Below are positions 1 through 8,187 of a stretch of DNA of 64,000 nucleotides, piece after piece. Positions within the stretch are counted from its first letter, which is position 1; each line of letters begins with the position of its first letter. Location of the stretch: NCBI RefSeq assembly GCF_020535565.1, contig NZ_CP084758.1, positions 3,051,001 to 3,115,000 on the forward strand, written 5' to 3'. The position numbers and the translations under genes are program-made. Source of the DNA: Shinella sp. XGS7 (lineage in GTDB: Bacteria > Pseudomonadota > Gammaproteobacteria > Burkholderiales > Burkholderiaceae_C). The notes under the pieces were generated by a model. It made no database searches. It worked only from the letters and a program-made list of their open reading frames with translations, and was not told the DNA's origin.

Positions 1-853
1 CCCCATCCCGACCCAGCGCGGCCGGCCAGTCCAGGCAATGCACCTCCAGCAGGATGCGCCCGGCTTCTTCCACCGTGGGCCGCACGCCCAGGGAGGCCAC
101 ACCGCCCAGGGGCTCGTCCGCCAGGCCGTGCACGCGCACCGCGTAGATGCCGTGGGCGGCCGACTTGCGGTGTGGAAAGCGCAGATTCAGGGTGCGGAAG
201 CCGTCACCGGCACCCGCGCTGGATTCATTGAGCTGGCGGCCCAGCTTCTGGCCATGCACAACATGGCCCGAGATGGAATAGGGCCGGCCCAGCAGCCGGT
301 TGGCCGCCTCCATATCGCCCGCGCCCAGGGCCTCGCGCACGGCGGAGCTGGAAACGCGCAGGCCGTGCACTTCGTAGCTCATCATGCGGGCCACGTCGAA
401 GCCCTCGCGGGCCCCGGCGGCGTCCAGCGTCGCGTAGTCGCCCTGGCGTTTGGCACCGAAGCGGAAATCGTCGCCCACCAGCACATAGCGCGCCCCCAGG
501 CCTTCCACCAGCACCTGGTGGATGAAGTCCTGGGCGCTCAGCGCGGCCAGGGCCTCGTCGAAGCGCAGCACCACCACCTGGTCGATGCCGCAGCGCTGCA
601 GCTCGCTGAGCTTGTCGCGCAGCGGGGCGATGCGGGCCGGGGCCAGCTCGGGCTTGCCCAGACGCTGGGCAAAGAAGTCGCGCGGGTGCGGCTCGAAGCT
701 CAGCAGGCAGCTGGGCAGGCCGCGGTGCTGGGCTTCGGAGCGCAGCAGCGCCAGCATGGCCTGGTGGCCGCGGTGCACGCCGTCGAAATTGCCGATGGTC
801 AGCGCGCACGCGGGCGCGATGCCGGGATGGTGGAAGCCGCGGAAAACCTGCAT
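1..853 (-). CDS. ribF: Bifunctional riboflavin kinase/FAD synthetase RibF (3' end outside window)
   Basis: Makes FMN from riboflavin and then FAD from FMN in the cytoplasm. Read from the ATG at 853, the protein begins MQVFRGFHHPG, followed by the nucleotidyl-transfer signature LTIGNFDGVHRGHQ near residue 20. Further on are VGDDFRFGAKRQGD and the SSSAVREALGAGD segment that closes the FAD synthetase half; the riboflavin kinase half begins near GRPYSISGHVMHGQKLGRQL. About 284 residues are visible of the usual ~310-330, so the C-terminus is lost at the window edge. It lies 61 bp downstream of the kinase gene on the same strand. Confidence 0.95.
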   Translation of the reverse strand, partial: MQVFRGFHHPGIAPACALTIGNFDGVHRGHQAMLALLRSEAQHRGLPSCLLSFEPHPRDFFAQRLGKPELAPARIAPLRDKLSELQRCGIDQVVVLRFDEALAALSAQDFIHQVLVEGLGARYVLVGDDFRFGAKRQGDYATLDAAGAREGFDVARMMSYEVHGLRVSSSAVREALGAGDMEAANRLLGRPYSISGHVVHGQKLGRQLNESSAGAGDGFRTLNLRFPHRKSAAHGIYAVRVHGLADEPLGGVASLGVRPTVEEAGRILLEVHCLDWPAALGRDG

Positions 854-914
854 GGGCGCCGATTATCACCATCCCCGGGGCGCGGCGGAGCGAGCCGCGC
901 GCCGGGGCCGTGGC

Positions 915-2741
915 TCAGGCCGCCTGCGGCGGGCGCAGATGACGCTGCACCATGGCCAGCAGGTCGCCCATCTCGAAGGGCTTGACCAGGTAGTCGTCCA
1001 TACCGGACTGCAGGCAGCGTTCGCGGTCGCTGTTCACGGCGCTGGCCGTCAGGGCCACGATGGGCAGGGGCGAGCGGCCCTGGCGACGCTCATGGGCGCG
1101 CCAGCTCTGCGTGGCCTCGAAGCCGTCCAGCTCAGGCATCTGGCAGTCCATCAGCACCAGGTCGTAGGGCTGGCTCTGCAGGCGCTCCAGGGCCTGGCGC
1201 CCGTCCTCGGCCTGGTCCACGGCCAAGCCGCAGCGCTCCAGCATGCTGGCGGCCACCAGCAGATTGACGGGGCTGTCGTCCACCAGCAGCACCTGGCCCT
1301 GCAACTGAGGCAGGGCCTGGAGCTCGGCGGTGCCGGCGGCCAGACTGCGTGGCGCGCTGCAGGCCTGCAGGGGCAGGGTGAATTCAAAGACCGAGCCCTC
1401 GCCGGGCGCGGAGCTGCAGCGCAGATCGCCGCCCATGGCCCGGGCCAGTTCGCGCGAGATGCTCAGGCCCAGGCCCGTGCCCTCGGGTCGCGGCGACTGC
1501 AGGCGGTAGCTGCGCTCGGCCTGCTCGAAGGGGGCGAAGACGCGCTCCATCTGGTCGGCCGGGATGCCCTCGCCGGTGTCGCGCACCGCAAAGCGCAGCA
1601 GGGTGCCGGCGCGCATGTCCAGCACCGTGCCCACCTCCACGGTCACGCTGCCGCGCTCGGTGAACTTGATGGCATTGCCCACCAGGTTGTGCAGCACCTG
1701 CTTGATGCGGGCGCCGTCGCCCACCACGCATTCGGGCAACTGAGGGCTGCACTGCAGCTGGAAGTCCAGACCCTTCTCGTGGGCGCCAGCGGCCAGCAGC
1801 TGGCAGACATCGTCCACCGCCTCGCGCAGGGCCAGGGGCGCCGGCTCGATCACCAGCTTGCCGGATTCGATGCGGGCCAGGTCCAGGATGTCGTTGATCA
1901 GGGTCAGCAGATGCCGGCCCGAGCGGCGCACGATATGCACCTGCTCGCGCTGCTGCGCGTCCAGCGCCGAGCGCTCCAGCAGCTGGGTGATGCCCAGAAT
2001 GCCGTTGAGCGGGGTGCGGATCTCATGGCTCATCATGGCCACGAAGCGGCTCTTGCTGTGGCTGTCGCGCTCGGCGGATTGCAGGGCGGCCTCGCGCTGC
2101 TCGGCGATCCAGGCGTGCTCGAAACGTAGGCGCAGCAGCTCGCCATGGCGGGCCTGCATGCGGCGCGCTTCGAAAACCGAGACGCCCAGAAAGATCAGCA
2201 GGCCGGTGGCAATGAAGAGGCCGTGACGATGGTTCGAGGCCAGGTGGTGCAGCAGCAGGGGGGCAAAAACCAGGGAGGCAAAGAGCAGATGCGCTCGCCA
2301 GATGAAACCCAGGGAGAAGAGGCTGATGGCACCCAGACCCACCATGCTGGCCAGGATGATGCCGTCCAGTTCGGGCAGATCCGGGCTGCGGAAGGTCCAG
2401 CCCATCACGCCCCAGCTCAGCGCGTCCAGGGCCAGCAGCAGCAGGTAGCGCTGCATCCAGGGCGCGTCCGCACCGGGGGCAGGGCGGCGGTGGCGGTAGT
2501 GCAGCACGTCCAGGCAACGCAGGACGCTGATCAGCAGGCGTGCTCCCAGCCAGCCCAGCAGCAGGGCCTGGGGCAGATGGGGCCATAGCCACCAGGCGGC
2601 AACGCCGCAGAAAAGGGCACCCATGGCCGTGGGGGCCAGGGTCATGTCGTACAGGACGGCGAGGCGTTCGGCGCGCACCAGCTGGGCGATCCGATCCGCG
2701 TGCGCCGTATTCCCTCCATCCTCTTTGGATTCGGCGCTCAT
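915..2741 (-). CDS. Membrane hybrid sensor histidine kinase with C-terminal receiver
   Basis: A 608-residue hybrid kinase. About residues 30-190 hold roughly six hydrophobic segments, making an integral-membrane sensor without a large periplasmic domain. The dimerisation box MMSHEIRTPLNG follows, with the phospho-accepting His near residue 239. Then come the ATPase N box (NAIKFT), G1 (DTGEGI) and G2 (GTGLGLSISREL), and a receiver domain from about residue 488 (VLLVDDSPVN, phospho-acceptor in VLMDCQMPE, Lys in YLVKPFE). No output domain is present, so the phosphoryl group probably passes to a separate Hpt or regulator. The signal it senses cannot be read from the sequence. Confidence 0.9.
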   Translation of the reverse strand: MSAESKEDGGNTAHADRIAQLVRAERLAVLYDMTLAPTAMGALFCGVAAWWLWPHLPQALLLGWLGARLLISVLRCLDVLHYRHRRPAPGADAPWMQRYLLLLALDALSWGVMGWTFRSPDLPELDGIILASMVGLGAISLFSLGFIWRAHLLFASLVFAPLLLHHLASNHRHGLFIATGLLIFLGVSVFEARRMQARHGELLRLRFEHAWIAEQREAALQSAERDSHSKSRFVAMMSHEIRTPLNGILGITQLLERSALDAQQREQVHIVRRSGRHLLTLINDILDLARIESGKLVIEPAPLALREAVDDVCQLLAAGAHEKGLDFQLQCSPQLPECVVGDGARIKQVLHNLVGNAIKFTERGSVTVEVGTVLDMRAGTLLRFAVRDTGEGIPADQMERVFAPFEQAERSYRLQSPRPEGTGLGLSISRELARAMGGDLRCSSAPGEGSVFEFTLPLQACSAPRSLAAGTAELQALPQLQGQVLLVDDSPVNLLVAASMLERCGLAVDQAEDGRQALERLQSQPYDLVLMDCQMPELDGFEATQSWRAHERRQGRSPLPIVALTASAVNSDRERCLQSGMDDYLVKPFEMGDLLAMVQRHLRPPQAA

Positions 2742-2910
2742 ATCTTGTCATTCAACCAACGACGGAACCTTCTGTCTCGAAGGTTTCCACAGGTCCGGTT
2801 TCTACCGGCTTCAGATGACAAGACGCCTAGGGGCAACCCTGGAGCGTGGCGCGGGGGCCGCAGGCCCTAGGGCAAGCCCCAGGGCTGGATGCGCACAAGA
2901 GCGCGCTGGC

Positions 2911-3651
2911 TCAGGGCCAGATCAGGTCGGGGCTGCTCACCCAGGTCCAGCCGCCGGGCGGCAGATCCTCGGGCAGGCTCAGTGCGCCAAAGCGCGGCCG
3001 GTGCAGGGCCTCCACCCGGTTGCCCACGGCGGCCACCATGCGCTTGACCTGGTGGTACTTGCCCTCGGTGAGTGTCAGGCGCAGGCCGTGGCTGTCGTAG
3101 GCCTCGGCCGCCTCGGCGCGGGTGAATTCGGGCGGCGGTGCGGGACGTGCCGGGCGGCCGGGGCGAGCCACGGGCTCGGGCTCGCGCAGCTCCACACCGG
3201 CCAGCAGCTGGGCCACCTGTTCGGGGCTCAGCTCGTGCTTGCAGCGGGCCTCGTAGACCTTGGGCACATGGTGCTTGGGGCTGGTCAGCTTGTGGATCAG
3301 GCTGCCGTCGTCGGTGAGCAGCAGCAGGCCCGTGGTGTCCTCGTCCAGGCGGCCGACCGGCTGCACGCCACGCTCGCGCAGCGGCGCGGGCAGCAGGCTC
3401 ATCACGCTGGGATGGTGCTTGGGCTTCTGTGAGCACTCATAGCCGGCCGGCTTGTTCAGCAGGATCAGGGCCTTCTCGTAATAGGGCCAGGTCTTGCCGC
3501 CGACCTCGAACTGCAGGCCCTCGGGCTCGAACTCGGCCTCGGGGTCTTCGACGAGCTCGCCATGGACGCGCACCTCGCCGTGCTGGATCAGGCCGGCGCA
3601 CAGGCGCCGGGTGCCGAAGCCTTGGGAAAACAGGATCTGGGACAAACGCAT
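2911..3651 (-). CDS. RsuA/RluE-family rRNA pseudouridine synthase
   Basis: A 246-residue enzyme that isomerises a uridine in rRNA. It has an N-terminal S4-type RNA-binding domain (MRLSQILFSQGFGTRRLC onward), then the catalytic motif VGRLDEDTTGLLLLTDDG, whose Asp is the nucleophile, and the C-terminal GKYHQVKRMVAAVGNRVEALHR block typical of the RsuA group. The start at 3651 was chosen because the S4 domain begins there; a longer reading in the same frame adds low-complexity residues from the neighbouring gene. Whether it acts on 16S or 23S rRNA cannot be decided from sequence alone. Confidence 0.93.
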   Translation of the reverse strand: MRLSQILFSQGFGTRRLCAGLIQHGEVRVHGELVEDPEAEFEPEGLQFEVGGKTWPYYEKALILLNKPAGYECSQKPKHHPSVMSLLPAPLRERGVQPVGRLDEDTTGLLLLTDDGSLIHKLTSPKHHVPKVYEARCKHELSPEQVAQLLAGVELREPEPVARPGRPARPAPPPEFTRAEAAEAYDSHGLRLTLTEGKYHQVKRMVAAVGNRVEALHRPRFGALSLPEDLPPGGWTWVSSPDLIWP

Positions 3652-3658
3652 GGCGTGA

Positions 3659-4687
3659 TTATCCCGCCGTCGCCATCCCCGGCCCCGGCAACTCGCCCAC
3701 GCCGGGCAGGCCCGGCAGGCCGCGGGCGGCGCGCACGCCGCGCAGCACGGCCAGGGCCGTGGCCTCGGCCGCCAGCAGACCCAGAAGGCGCATGTCGGCC
3801 GGGGCGCGCGTGCTGCCCGCAGCGGCGGTGGACAGGGCGAAGATGGCGTCGCCGTCGCTGATGCTGTGCACCGGGTTGATGCTGCGAGCCAGGCCGTCAT
3901 GGGCGATCTGGGCCAGCTTGGTGGCGCCGGCCTTGTTCAGCGGTGCATTGGTGGCGATGATGCCCAGGGTGGTGGCACTGCCCGGGAGCGGGCCGTCGGG
4001 CAGGGGGCGGCCCTGCTGCAGGGCCTGCACCACGCCCAGGGGGCGACCGTCATCGCCGCGGGCGCCGGCCACCAGGCGGCCGTCCGCAGGATCCTGGATA
4101 TCGCCTATGGCATTCACCACCACCAGGGCCCCCACCACCAGATCGCCCACACGCAGCGAGGCACTGCCGATGCCGCCTTTCATGGCGCGCTCGAAGCCCA
4201 GCAGCTTGCCCACCGTGGCCCCCGCACCCGCGCCCACGCTGCCCTCGGCTGGCGCGCTGCCGCTGGCGGCCTCGCAGGCGGCATAGCCGGCGGCAGCGTC
4301 GGGGGTGATGCACGGGTCATCGCCCACCCAGAGGTCGAAGATCACGGCCGCGGGCACGATGGGCACCCGGGCCCGGCCCACGGCGAGGCCATGGCCATGC
4401 TCCGCCAGCCAGCGCATCACGCCACCAGCGGCGTCCAGGCCAAAGGCGCTGCCGCCCGAGAGCAGCAGGGCGTGGATGCGCTCCACCGTGTTCTCGGGAG
4501 CCAGCAGATCGGTCTCGCGCGTGCCGGGGGCGGCGCCGCGCACGTCGACCCCGGCCACTGCGCCCTGCTCGCACAGCAGCACGGTGCAGCCGGTGGGGCG
4601 CTGCGGGCTGGTCCAGTGCCCGACCCGCAGGCCGGGTACATCGCAAACGCTGCCGCTGTCGCCGCCCCGGGCCTCAGGCAAAGACAC
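3659..4687 (-). CDS. P1/S58-family peptidase (DmpA-like aminopeptidase)
   Basis: A 342-residue member of the DmpA/beta-aminopeptidase family, Ntn-hydrolase-like enzymes that cut themselves into two chains and release N-terminal residues. Family features visible are VPGLRVGHWTS near the N-terminus, LLSGGSAFGLDAAGGVMRWL, and the GSVGAGAGATVGKL region. IGDIQDP and the later IIATNAPLNKAGATKLAQIAHDGLARSINPVHS are also typical; the Asn-Ala-Pro segment is near the expected processing region. It overlaps the end of the acyl-CoA dehydrogenase gene by 14 bp and is followed 7 bp later by the pseudouridine synthase gene. Substrate is unknown. Confidence 0.9.
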   Translation of the reverse strand: MSLPEARGGDSGSVCDVPGLRVGHWTSPQRPTGCTVLLCEQGAVAGVDVRGAAPGTRETDLLAPENTVERIHALLLSGGSAFGLDAAGGVMRWLAEHGHGLAVGRARVPIVPAAVIFDLWVGDDPCITPDAAAGYAACEAASGSAPAEGSVGAGAGATVGKLLGFERAMKGGIGSASLRVGDLVVGALVVVNAIGDIQDPADGRLVAGARGDDGRPLGVVQALQQGRPLPDGPLPGSATTLGIIATNAPLNKAGATKLAQIAHDGLARSINPVHSISDGDAIFALSTAAAGSTRAPADMRLLGLLAAEATALAVLRGVRAARGLPGLPGVGELPGPGMATAG

Positions 4688-5786
4688 CGGCCTGATCCTG
4701 CATGCGGGCGCTGACCTCGGCCAGGTGGTGCAGGCTGTCGCCGAACTGCATTTCCATCACCGTGAGGCGCTTGAAGTAATGGCTGCCCACATACTCGTCC
4801 GTCACGCCGATGCCGCCATGCAGCTGGGTGCATTGCTGGCCCACGAAGCGCATGGACTGGCCCAGCTGCAGCTTGGCCTGGGAGAGGGCACGGCGACGCG
4901 CCTCGGGCGGCTCGCCCAGCTTGAGCGTGGCGAAGTAGCTCATGGAGCGCGCCAGCTCCAGCTGCATCTTCACATCGGCCATGCGGTGGCGCAGGGCCTG
5001 GAAGCTCGCGATGGTCACGCCGAACTGCTTGCGGGTGTTGAGATAGTCGGTGGTGAGGGCCACGAACTTGTCCATGGCGCCCACGGCCTCGGCGCACAGG
5101 GCGGCAATGCCCACATCCACGGCCAGCTCCAGCACGGCCTGGCCCTGTTCCGGGCCCAGCAGCAGGGTGGCGGGGCTCTTGTCCAGGTGCAGCTCGGCGG
5201 CACGCGAGCCGTCCTGCAGGCTGTAGCCCCGGCTGCTCAGGCCTCCGGCCTCGCGCTCCACCAGGTAGAGGGCCAGGCCCTGAGGCGTTTGCGCGGGCAC
5301 GATGAAGGCCTCGGCCACATCGCCGGCTGGCACCAGACTCTTGCTGCCGCTCAGGCGGCCCTGGGCGTCGGCCTGGGTGCTGACCCGGTCGAGCCGGTAG
5401 CGCGCGCCGCGCTCCTGGTGGGCCAGCACGACGATGGCTTCGCCGCCGGCGATGCGCGGCAGCCAGCGGGCCTGGACCTCGGCTGGCGCACGGGCCAGCA
5501 CGGTGGGGGCGATGAGGGCGGCCTGGGCGTAGGGCTCGAGCACGATGCCGCGCCCCAGCTCCTCCATCACCACCATGGCGTCCACGGAGCCCTGGCCCAG
5601 GCCGCCCTGGTCCTCGGGCACCAGCAGGGCGCTCAGGCCCAGGCCGGCCAGGCCTTCCCAGGCGGCGCGGTCGAAGCCGCCGGCCCGCACGATGGCGCGG
5701 CGGCGCTCGAAGTCATAGTCCTTGTCCACCCAGCGGCGCACGGCGTCGCGCAGGGATTGCTGGTCTTCGCTGAAATCGAAATCCAT
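4674..5786 (-). CDS. Acyl-CoA dehydrogenase (shorter, FadE-type partner)
   Basis: A 370-residue flavoprotein of the acyl-CoA dehydrogenase fold. Start MDFDFSEDQQSLRDAVRRW at 5786, preceded by GGAGGGAACAG as ribosome-binding site. Recognisable are the substrate/FAD central region, AEAVGAMDKFVALTTDYLNTRKQFG and QLHGGIGVTDEYVGSHYFKRL near the C-terminus. The gene follows another acyl-CoA dehydrogenase gene by 17 bp; such pairs often form a heteromeric dehydrogenase for branched, aromatic or steroid side-chain acyl-CoAs. That the two form one complex is inference from the pairing. Confidence 0.92.
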   Translation of the reverse strand: MDFDFSEDQQSLRDAVRRWVDKDYDFERRRAIVRAGGFDRAAWEGLAGLGLSALLVPEDQGGLGQGSVDAMVVMEELGRGIVLEPYAQAALIAPTVLARAPAEVQARWLPRIAGGEAIVVLAHQERGARYRLDRVSTQADAQGRLSGSKSLVPAGDVAEAFIVPAQTPQGLALYLVEREAGGLSSRGYSLQDGSRAAELHLDKSPATLLLGPEQGQAVLELAVDVGIAALCAEAVGAMDKFVALTTDYLNTRKQFGVTIASFQALRHRMADVKMQLELARSMSYFATLKLGEPPEARRRALSQAKLQLGQSMRFVGQQCTQLHGGIGVTDEYVGSHYFKRLTVMEMQFGDSLHHLAEVSARMQDQAGVFA

Positions 5787-5803
5787 GATCTGTTCCCTCC
5801 GGT

Positions 5804-7003
5804 TCAGCCGAGCACGGTCTGCGCCACGATATTGCGCTGGACCTCGTTGGAGCCACCGTAGATGGTGGTCTTGCGGTAGTTGAAGTAGGTGCCGGCCAGG
5901 GGCGCACAATGCGCCGCCGCCCCGGGCCAGAGCCCGCCCAGGGCCTGGTCGCCCTGCCAGCCGGCCTCCATGGCCTCGTGGATATAGGGTGTGGAGAAGG
6001 GGCCGCCGGCCAGCATCATCAGCTCGGTGTAGCGCTGCTGGATCTCGCTGCCGCGGATCTTGAGCAAGCCGGCCACGTCCAGCGACTGCTTACCGCTCTT
6101 CTCGGCCGAGAGCACGCGCAGCACCATCATCTCCAGGGCCACGATGTCCACCTCCAGCAGGGCGATCTGATCGCGAAAGCGCGTGTCCTCGTAGACGCCC
6201 TCGGCCTTGGCGATGCGCTTGAGCCGCTCCAGTTCGCGCTTGGCTCGGTTCACATCGGCAATATTGGTGCGCTCATGGGCCAGCAGGTACTTGGCATAGG
6301 TCCAACCCTTATTTTCCTCGCCCACCAGGTTCTCCGCCGGCACCTCGACATTGTCGAAGAAGACCTCGTTCACCTCGTGCTCACCGTCCAGCATGATGAT
6401 GGGGCGCACGGTGACGCCGGGGGACTTCATGTCGATCAGCAGGAAGCTGATGCCGGCCTGGGGCTTGACCGCGGGGTCGGTACGCACCAGACAGAAGATC
6501 CAGTCGCCGTACTGGCCCAGGGTGGTCCAGGTCTTCTGGCCATTGACGATGTACTTGTCACCTTTGCGCTCGGCGCGGGTCTTGACCGAGGCCAGATCCG
6601 AGCCCGAGCCTGGCTCGCTATAGCCCTGACTCCACCAGACCTCGCCGCTCATGATGCCGGGCAGGTGGCGCTGCTGCTGCTCGGGCGAGCCGAAGGCCAT
6701 GATCACCGGGGCCACCATCACGGGTCCGAAGGGCACCACGCGCGGCGCCCCGGCCAGGGCGCACTCCTCCTCGAAGAGATGGCGCTGAACCGCATTCCAG
6801 CCCGGGCCGCCAAACTGCTTGGGCCAGGCCCAGCCATGCCAGCCCTGCTTGCCCAGGATACGGGCCCAGCGCTGCAGATCGTCCTTGCTCAGGCGCAGGG
6901 CCTTGTGCACCTTCTGGCTGATGTCCTGCGGCAGGTTGTCGGCCACCCACTGCCGGATCTCGGCCCGGAAGGCGAGCTCTTCCGGCGTGAAGTTCAGGTC
7001 CAT
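5804..7003 (-). CDS. Acyl-CoA dehydrogenase (longer partner)
   Basis: A 399-residue acyl-CoA dehydrogenase starting MDLNFTPEELAFRAEIRQW. The central domain has the YSEPGSGSDLASVKTRAERKGD motif that binds FAD and substrate, followed by NGQKTWTTLGQYGDW. Near the C-terminus is TTIYGGSNEVQRNIVAQTVLG, the family's conserved end. First gene of a leftward unit with the second dehydrogenase and probably the S58 peptidase. The family oxidises acyl-CoA to trans-2-enoyl-CoA and passes electrons to ETF; the acyl group handled here is unknown. Confidence 0.94.
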   Translation of the reverse strand: MDLNFTPEELAFRAEIRQWVADNLPQDISQKVHKALRLSKDDLQRWARILGKQGWHGWAWPKQFGGPGWNAVQRHLFEEECALAGAPRVVPFGPVMVAPVIMAFGSPEQQQRHLPGIMSGEVWWSQGYSEPGSGSDLASVKTRAERKGDKYIVNGQKTWTTLGQYGDWIFCLVRTDPAVKPQAGISFLLIDMKSPGVTVRPIIMLDGEHEVNEVFFDNVEVPAENLVGEENKGWTYAKYLLAHERTNIADVNRAKRELERLKRIAKAEGVYEDTRFRDQIALLEVDIVALEMMVLRVLSAEKSGKQSLDVAGLLKIRGSEIQQRYTELMMLAGGPFSTPYIHEAMEAGWQGDQALGGLWPGAAAHCAPLAGTYFNYRKTTIYGGSNEVQRNIVAQTVLG

Positions 7004-7113
7004 GCTTGTCTCCTCGATATAGCCCGGTTTTTAGCACGTTCGTGCTTTTTTCCGGTGTCATATCGGCGACTGCCGCGACGCGGGCGACCGACAAGCGGGA
7101 CGGCGGAAAAGCA

Positions 7114-7137
7114 AAAAGCGACCCGGAGGTCGCTTTT
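7114..7137 (-). terminator. Rho-independent terminator after the PEP-CTERM gene
   Basis: A perfect 10-bp stem AAAAGCGACC (7114-7123) and GGTCGCTTTT (7128-7137) with a 4-nt loop. Read on the minus strand the second arm runs into TTTTTGC, giving a U tract. It sits 38 bp past the stop of the leftward PEP-CTERM gene. Confidence 0.85.
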
Positions 7138-7174
7138 CAGGCTTGGGCGGTCATGCCGCCCAGGCGCAAGGGGC

Positions 7175-8029
7175 TCAGGCCGCTGCCTCAGCCTTGCTGC
7201 CCTTGTCCTTGCGGCGGCGGGTGATGAGCACGCCCGCAGCCGCCAGACTGGCCAGGGCCAGGGAGCCGGGCTCGGCCACCGTGCCGCCCGAGGTCTTGGT
7301 CACGGCCAGGAAGGTCTGCGAGCCGCCCAGGGGGCTGGCAGCGAACACCTGGTAGGAATAGCTGGTCATCGCAGACAGATTGGCGCCGTTGACCGAACCC
7401 CAGTTGTTGCTGGTGATGGCGGTGAGGTATGCGTCGGCCTGGGTGCGGAAGGCGGTGTCGGTATCAGTATCCTTCAGACCGCCGGTGCTGCTGGAATAGC
7501 GCAGCTCGTCTTCGCCCAGGATGGTCCAGACGGCGTACTGGAAGGCGGCGGACTTCTTGACGCTCAGCAGGGAGTCGGCATAGGCGTGCGAGTAGAGCTC
7601 GACCAGATTGCTGTACACCTGGGTGGTGTTGCGCATGCGGTAGCCGGTGTCAGCCGATGTCGTCTTGACATTGCTGTCGGTGTAGGGCGTGGCGCCGAAC
7701 AGCGTGGTGTAGGAGGCGGAACCCGCGGCGGTGTTCGTGATGAAGTTCTGCAGCGAGACCGTCGTATAGGCGCTGGGCAGGCTGGCGCTGTTGAGCGGAT
7801 CCAGGCAGTAGACCCAGAAGGAGTTGGCCGCGGTCGAGGTGGTCACGCTCAGGGCGCCAAGGGTGACGGTGCTCGAGCTGCGGGTGCCAAACTGAAGCTT
7901 CTCGGTCTCGGTCTTGTTGCCCGTGCCCCAGTTCAGGTTCTGTGCAGCGGCAGGCAGAGCCACACTGGCCAGGGCCGCGAGGAGCAGAGGGCTCACGAAT
8001 CGCTTGAAGGCAGTCACGGTGCTGGTCAT
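7175..8029 (-). CDS. PEP-CTERM sorting-domain exported protein
   Basis: A 284-residue secreted protein. The N-terminus FKRFVSPLLLAALASVALPAAAQ is a Sec signal peptide with an AxA cleavage site. The C-terminus has AEPGSLALASLAAAGVLITRRRK: a PEP-like motif, hydrophobic segment and basic tail, the signal processed by exosortase. The middle is rich in Ser, Thr and Tyr and has no enzyme motif. The start at 8029 was chosen because it gives the signal peptide and has AGGGACG upstream; a longer in-frame reading adds 54 unrelated residues. It is isolated by a terminator on its downstream side. No exosortase gene lies in the window. Confidence 0.88.
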   Translation of the reverse strand: MTSTVTAFKRFVSPLLLAALASVALPAAAQNLNWGTGNKTETEKLQFGTRSSSTVTLGALSVTTSTAANSFWVYCLDPLNSASLPSAYTTVSLQNFITNTAAGSASYTTLFGATPYTDSNVKTTSADTGYRMRNTTQVYSNLVELYSHAYADSLLSVKKSAAFQYAVWTILGEDELRYSSSTGGLKDTDTDTAFRTQADAYLTAITSNNWGSVNGANLSAMTSYSYQVFAASPLGGSQTFLAVTKTSGGTVAEPGSLALASLAAAGVLITRRRKDKGSKAEAAA

Positions 8030-8187
8030 GGTTGGCGTCCCTAGATGTTGCGGAGCTTCGCTTTTTGCTGAGCTTGGGGGAATGCTAGCAGGGCAGGGGG
8101 GCAAATCCTCTACCCCCAGCCCCCTCGTTTGCAGGGGAAGTTGCCGGTTTTTGCAGGGACATGCGGGTAAGTCCGGCCCAGGCCGGC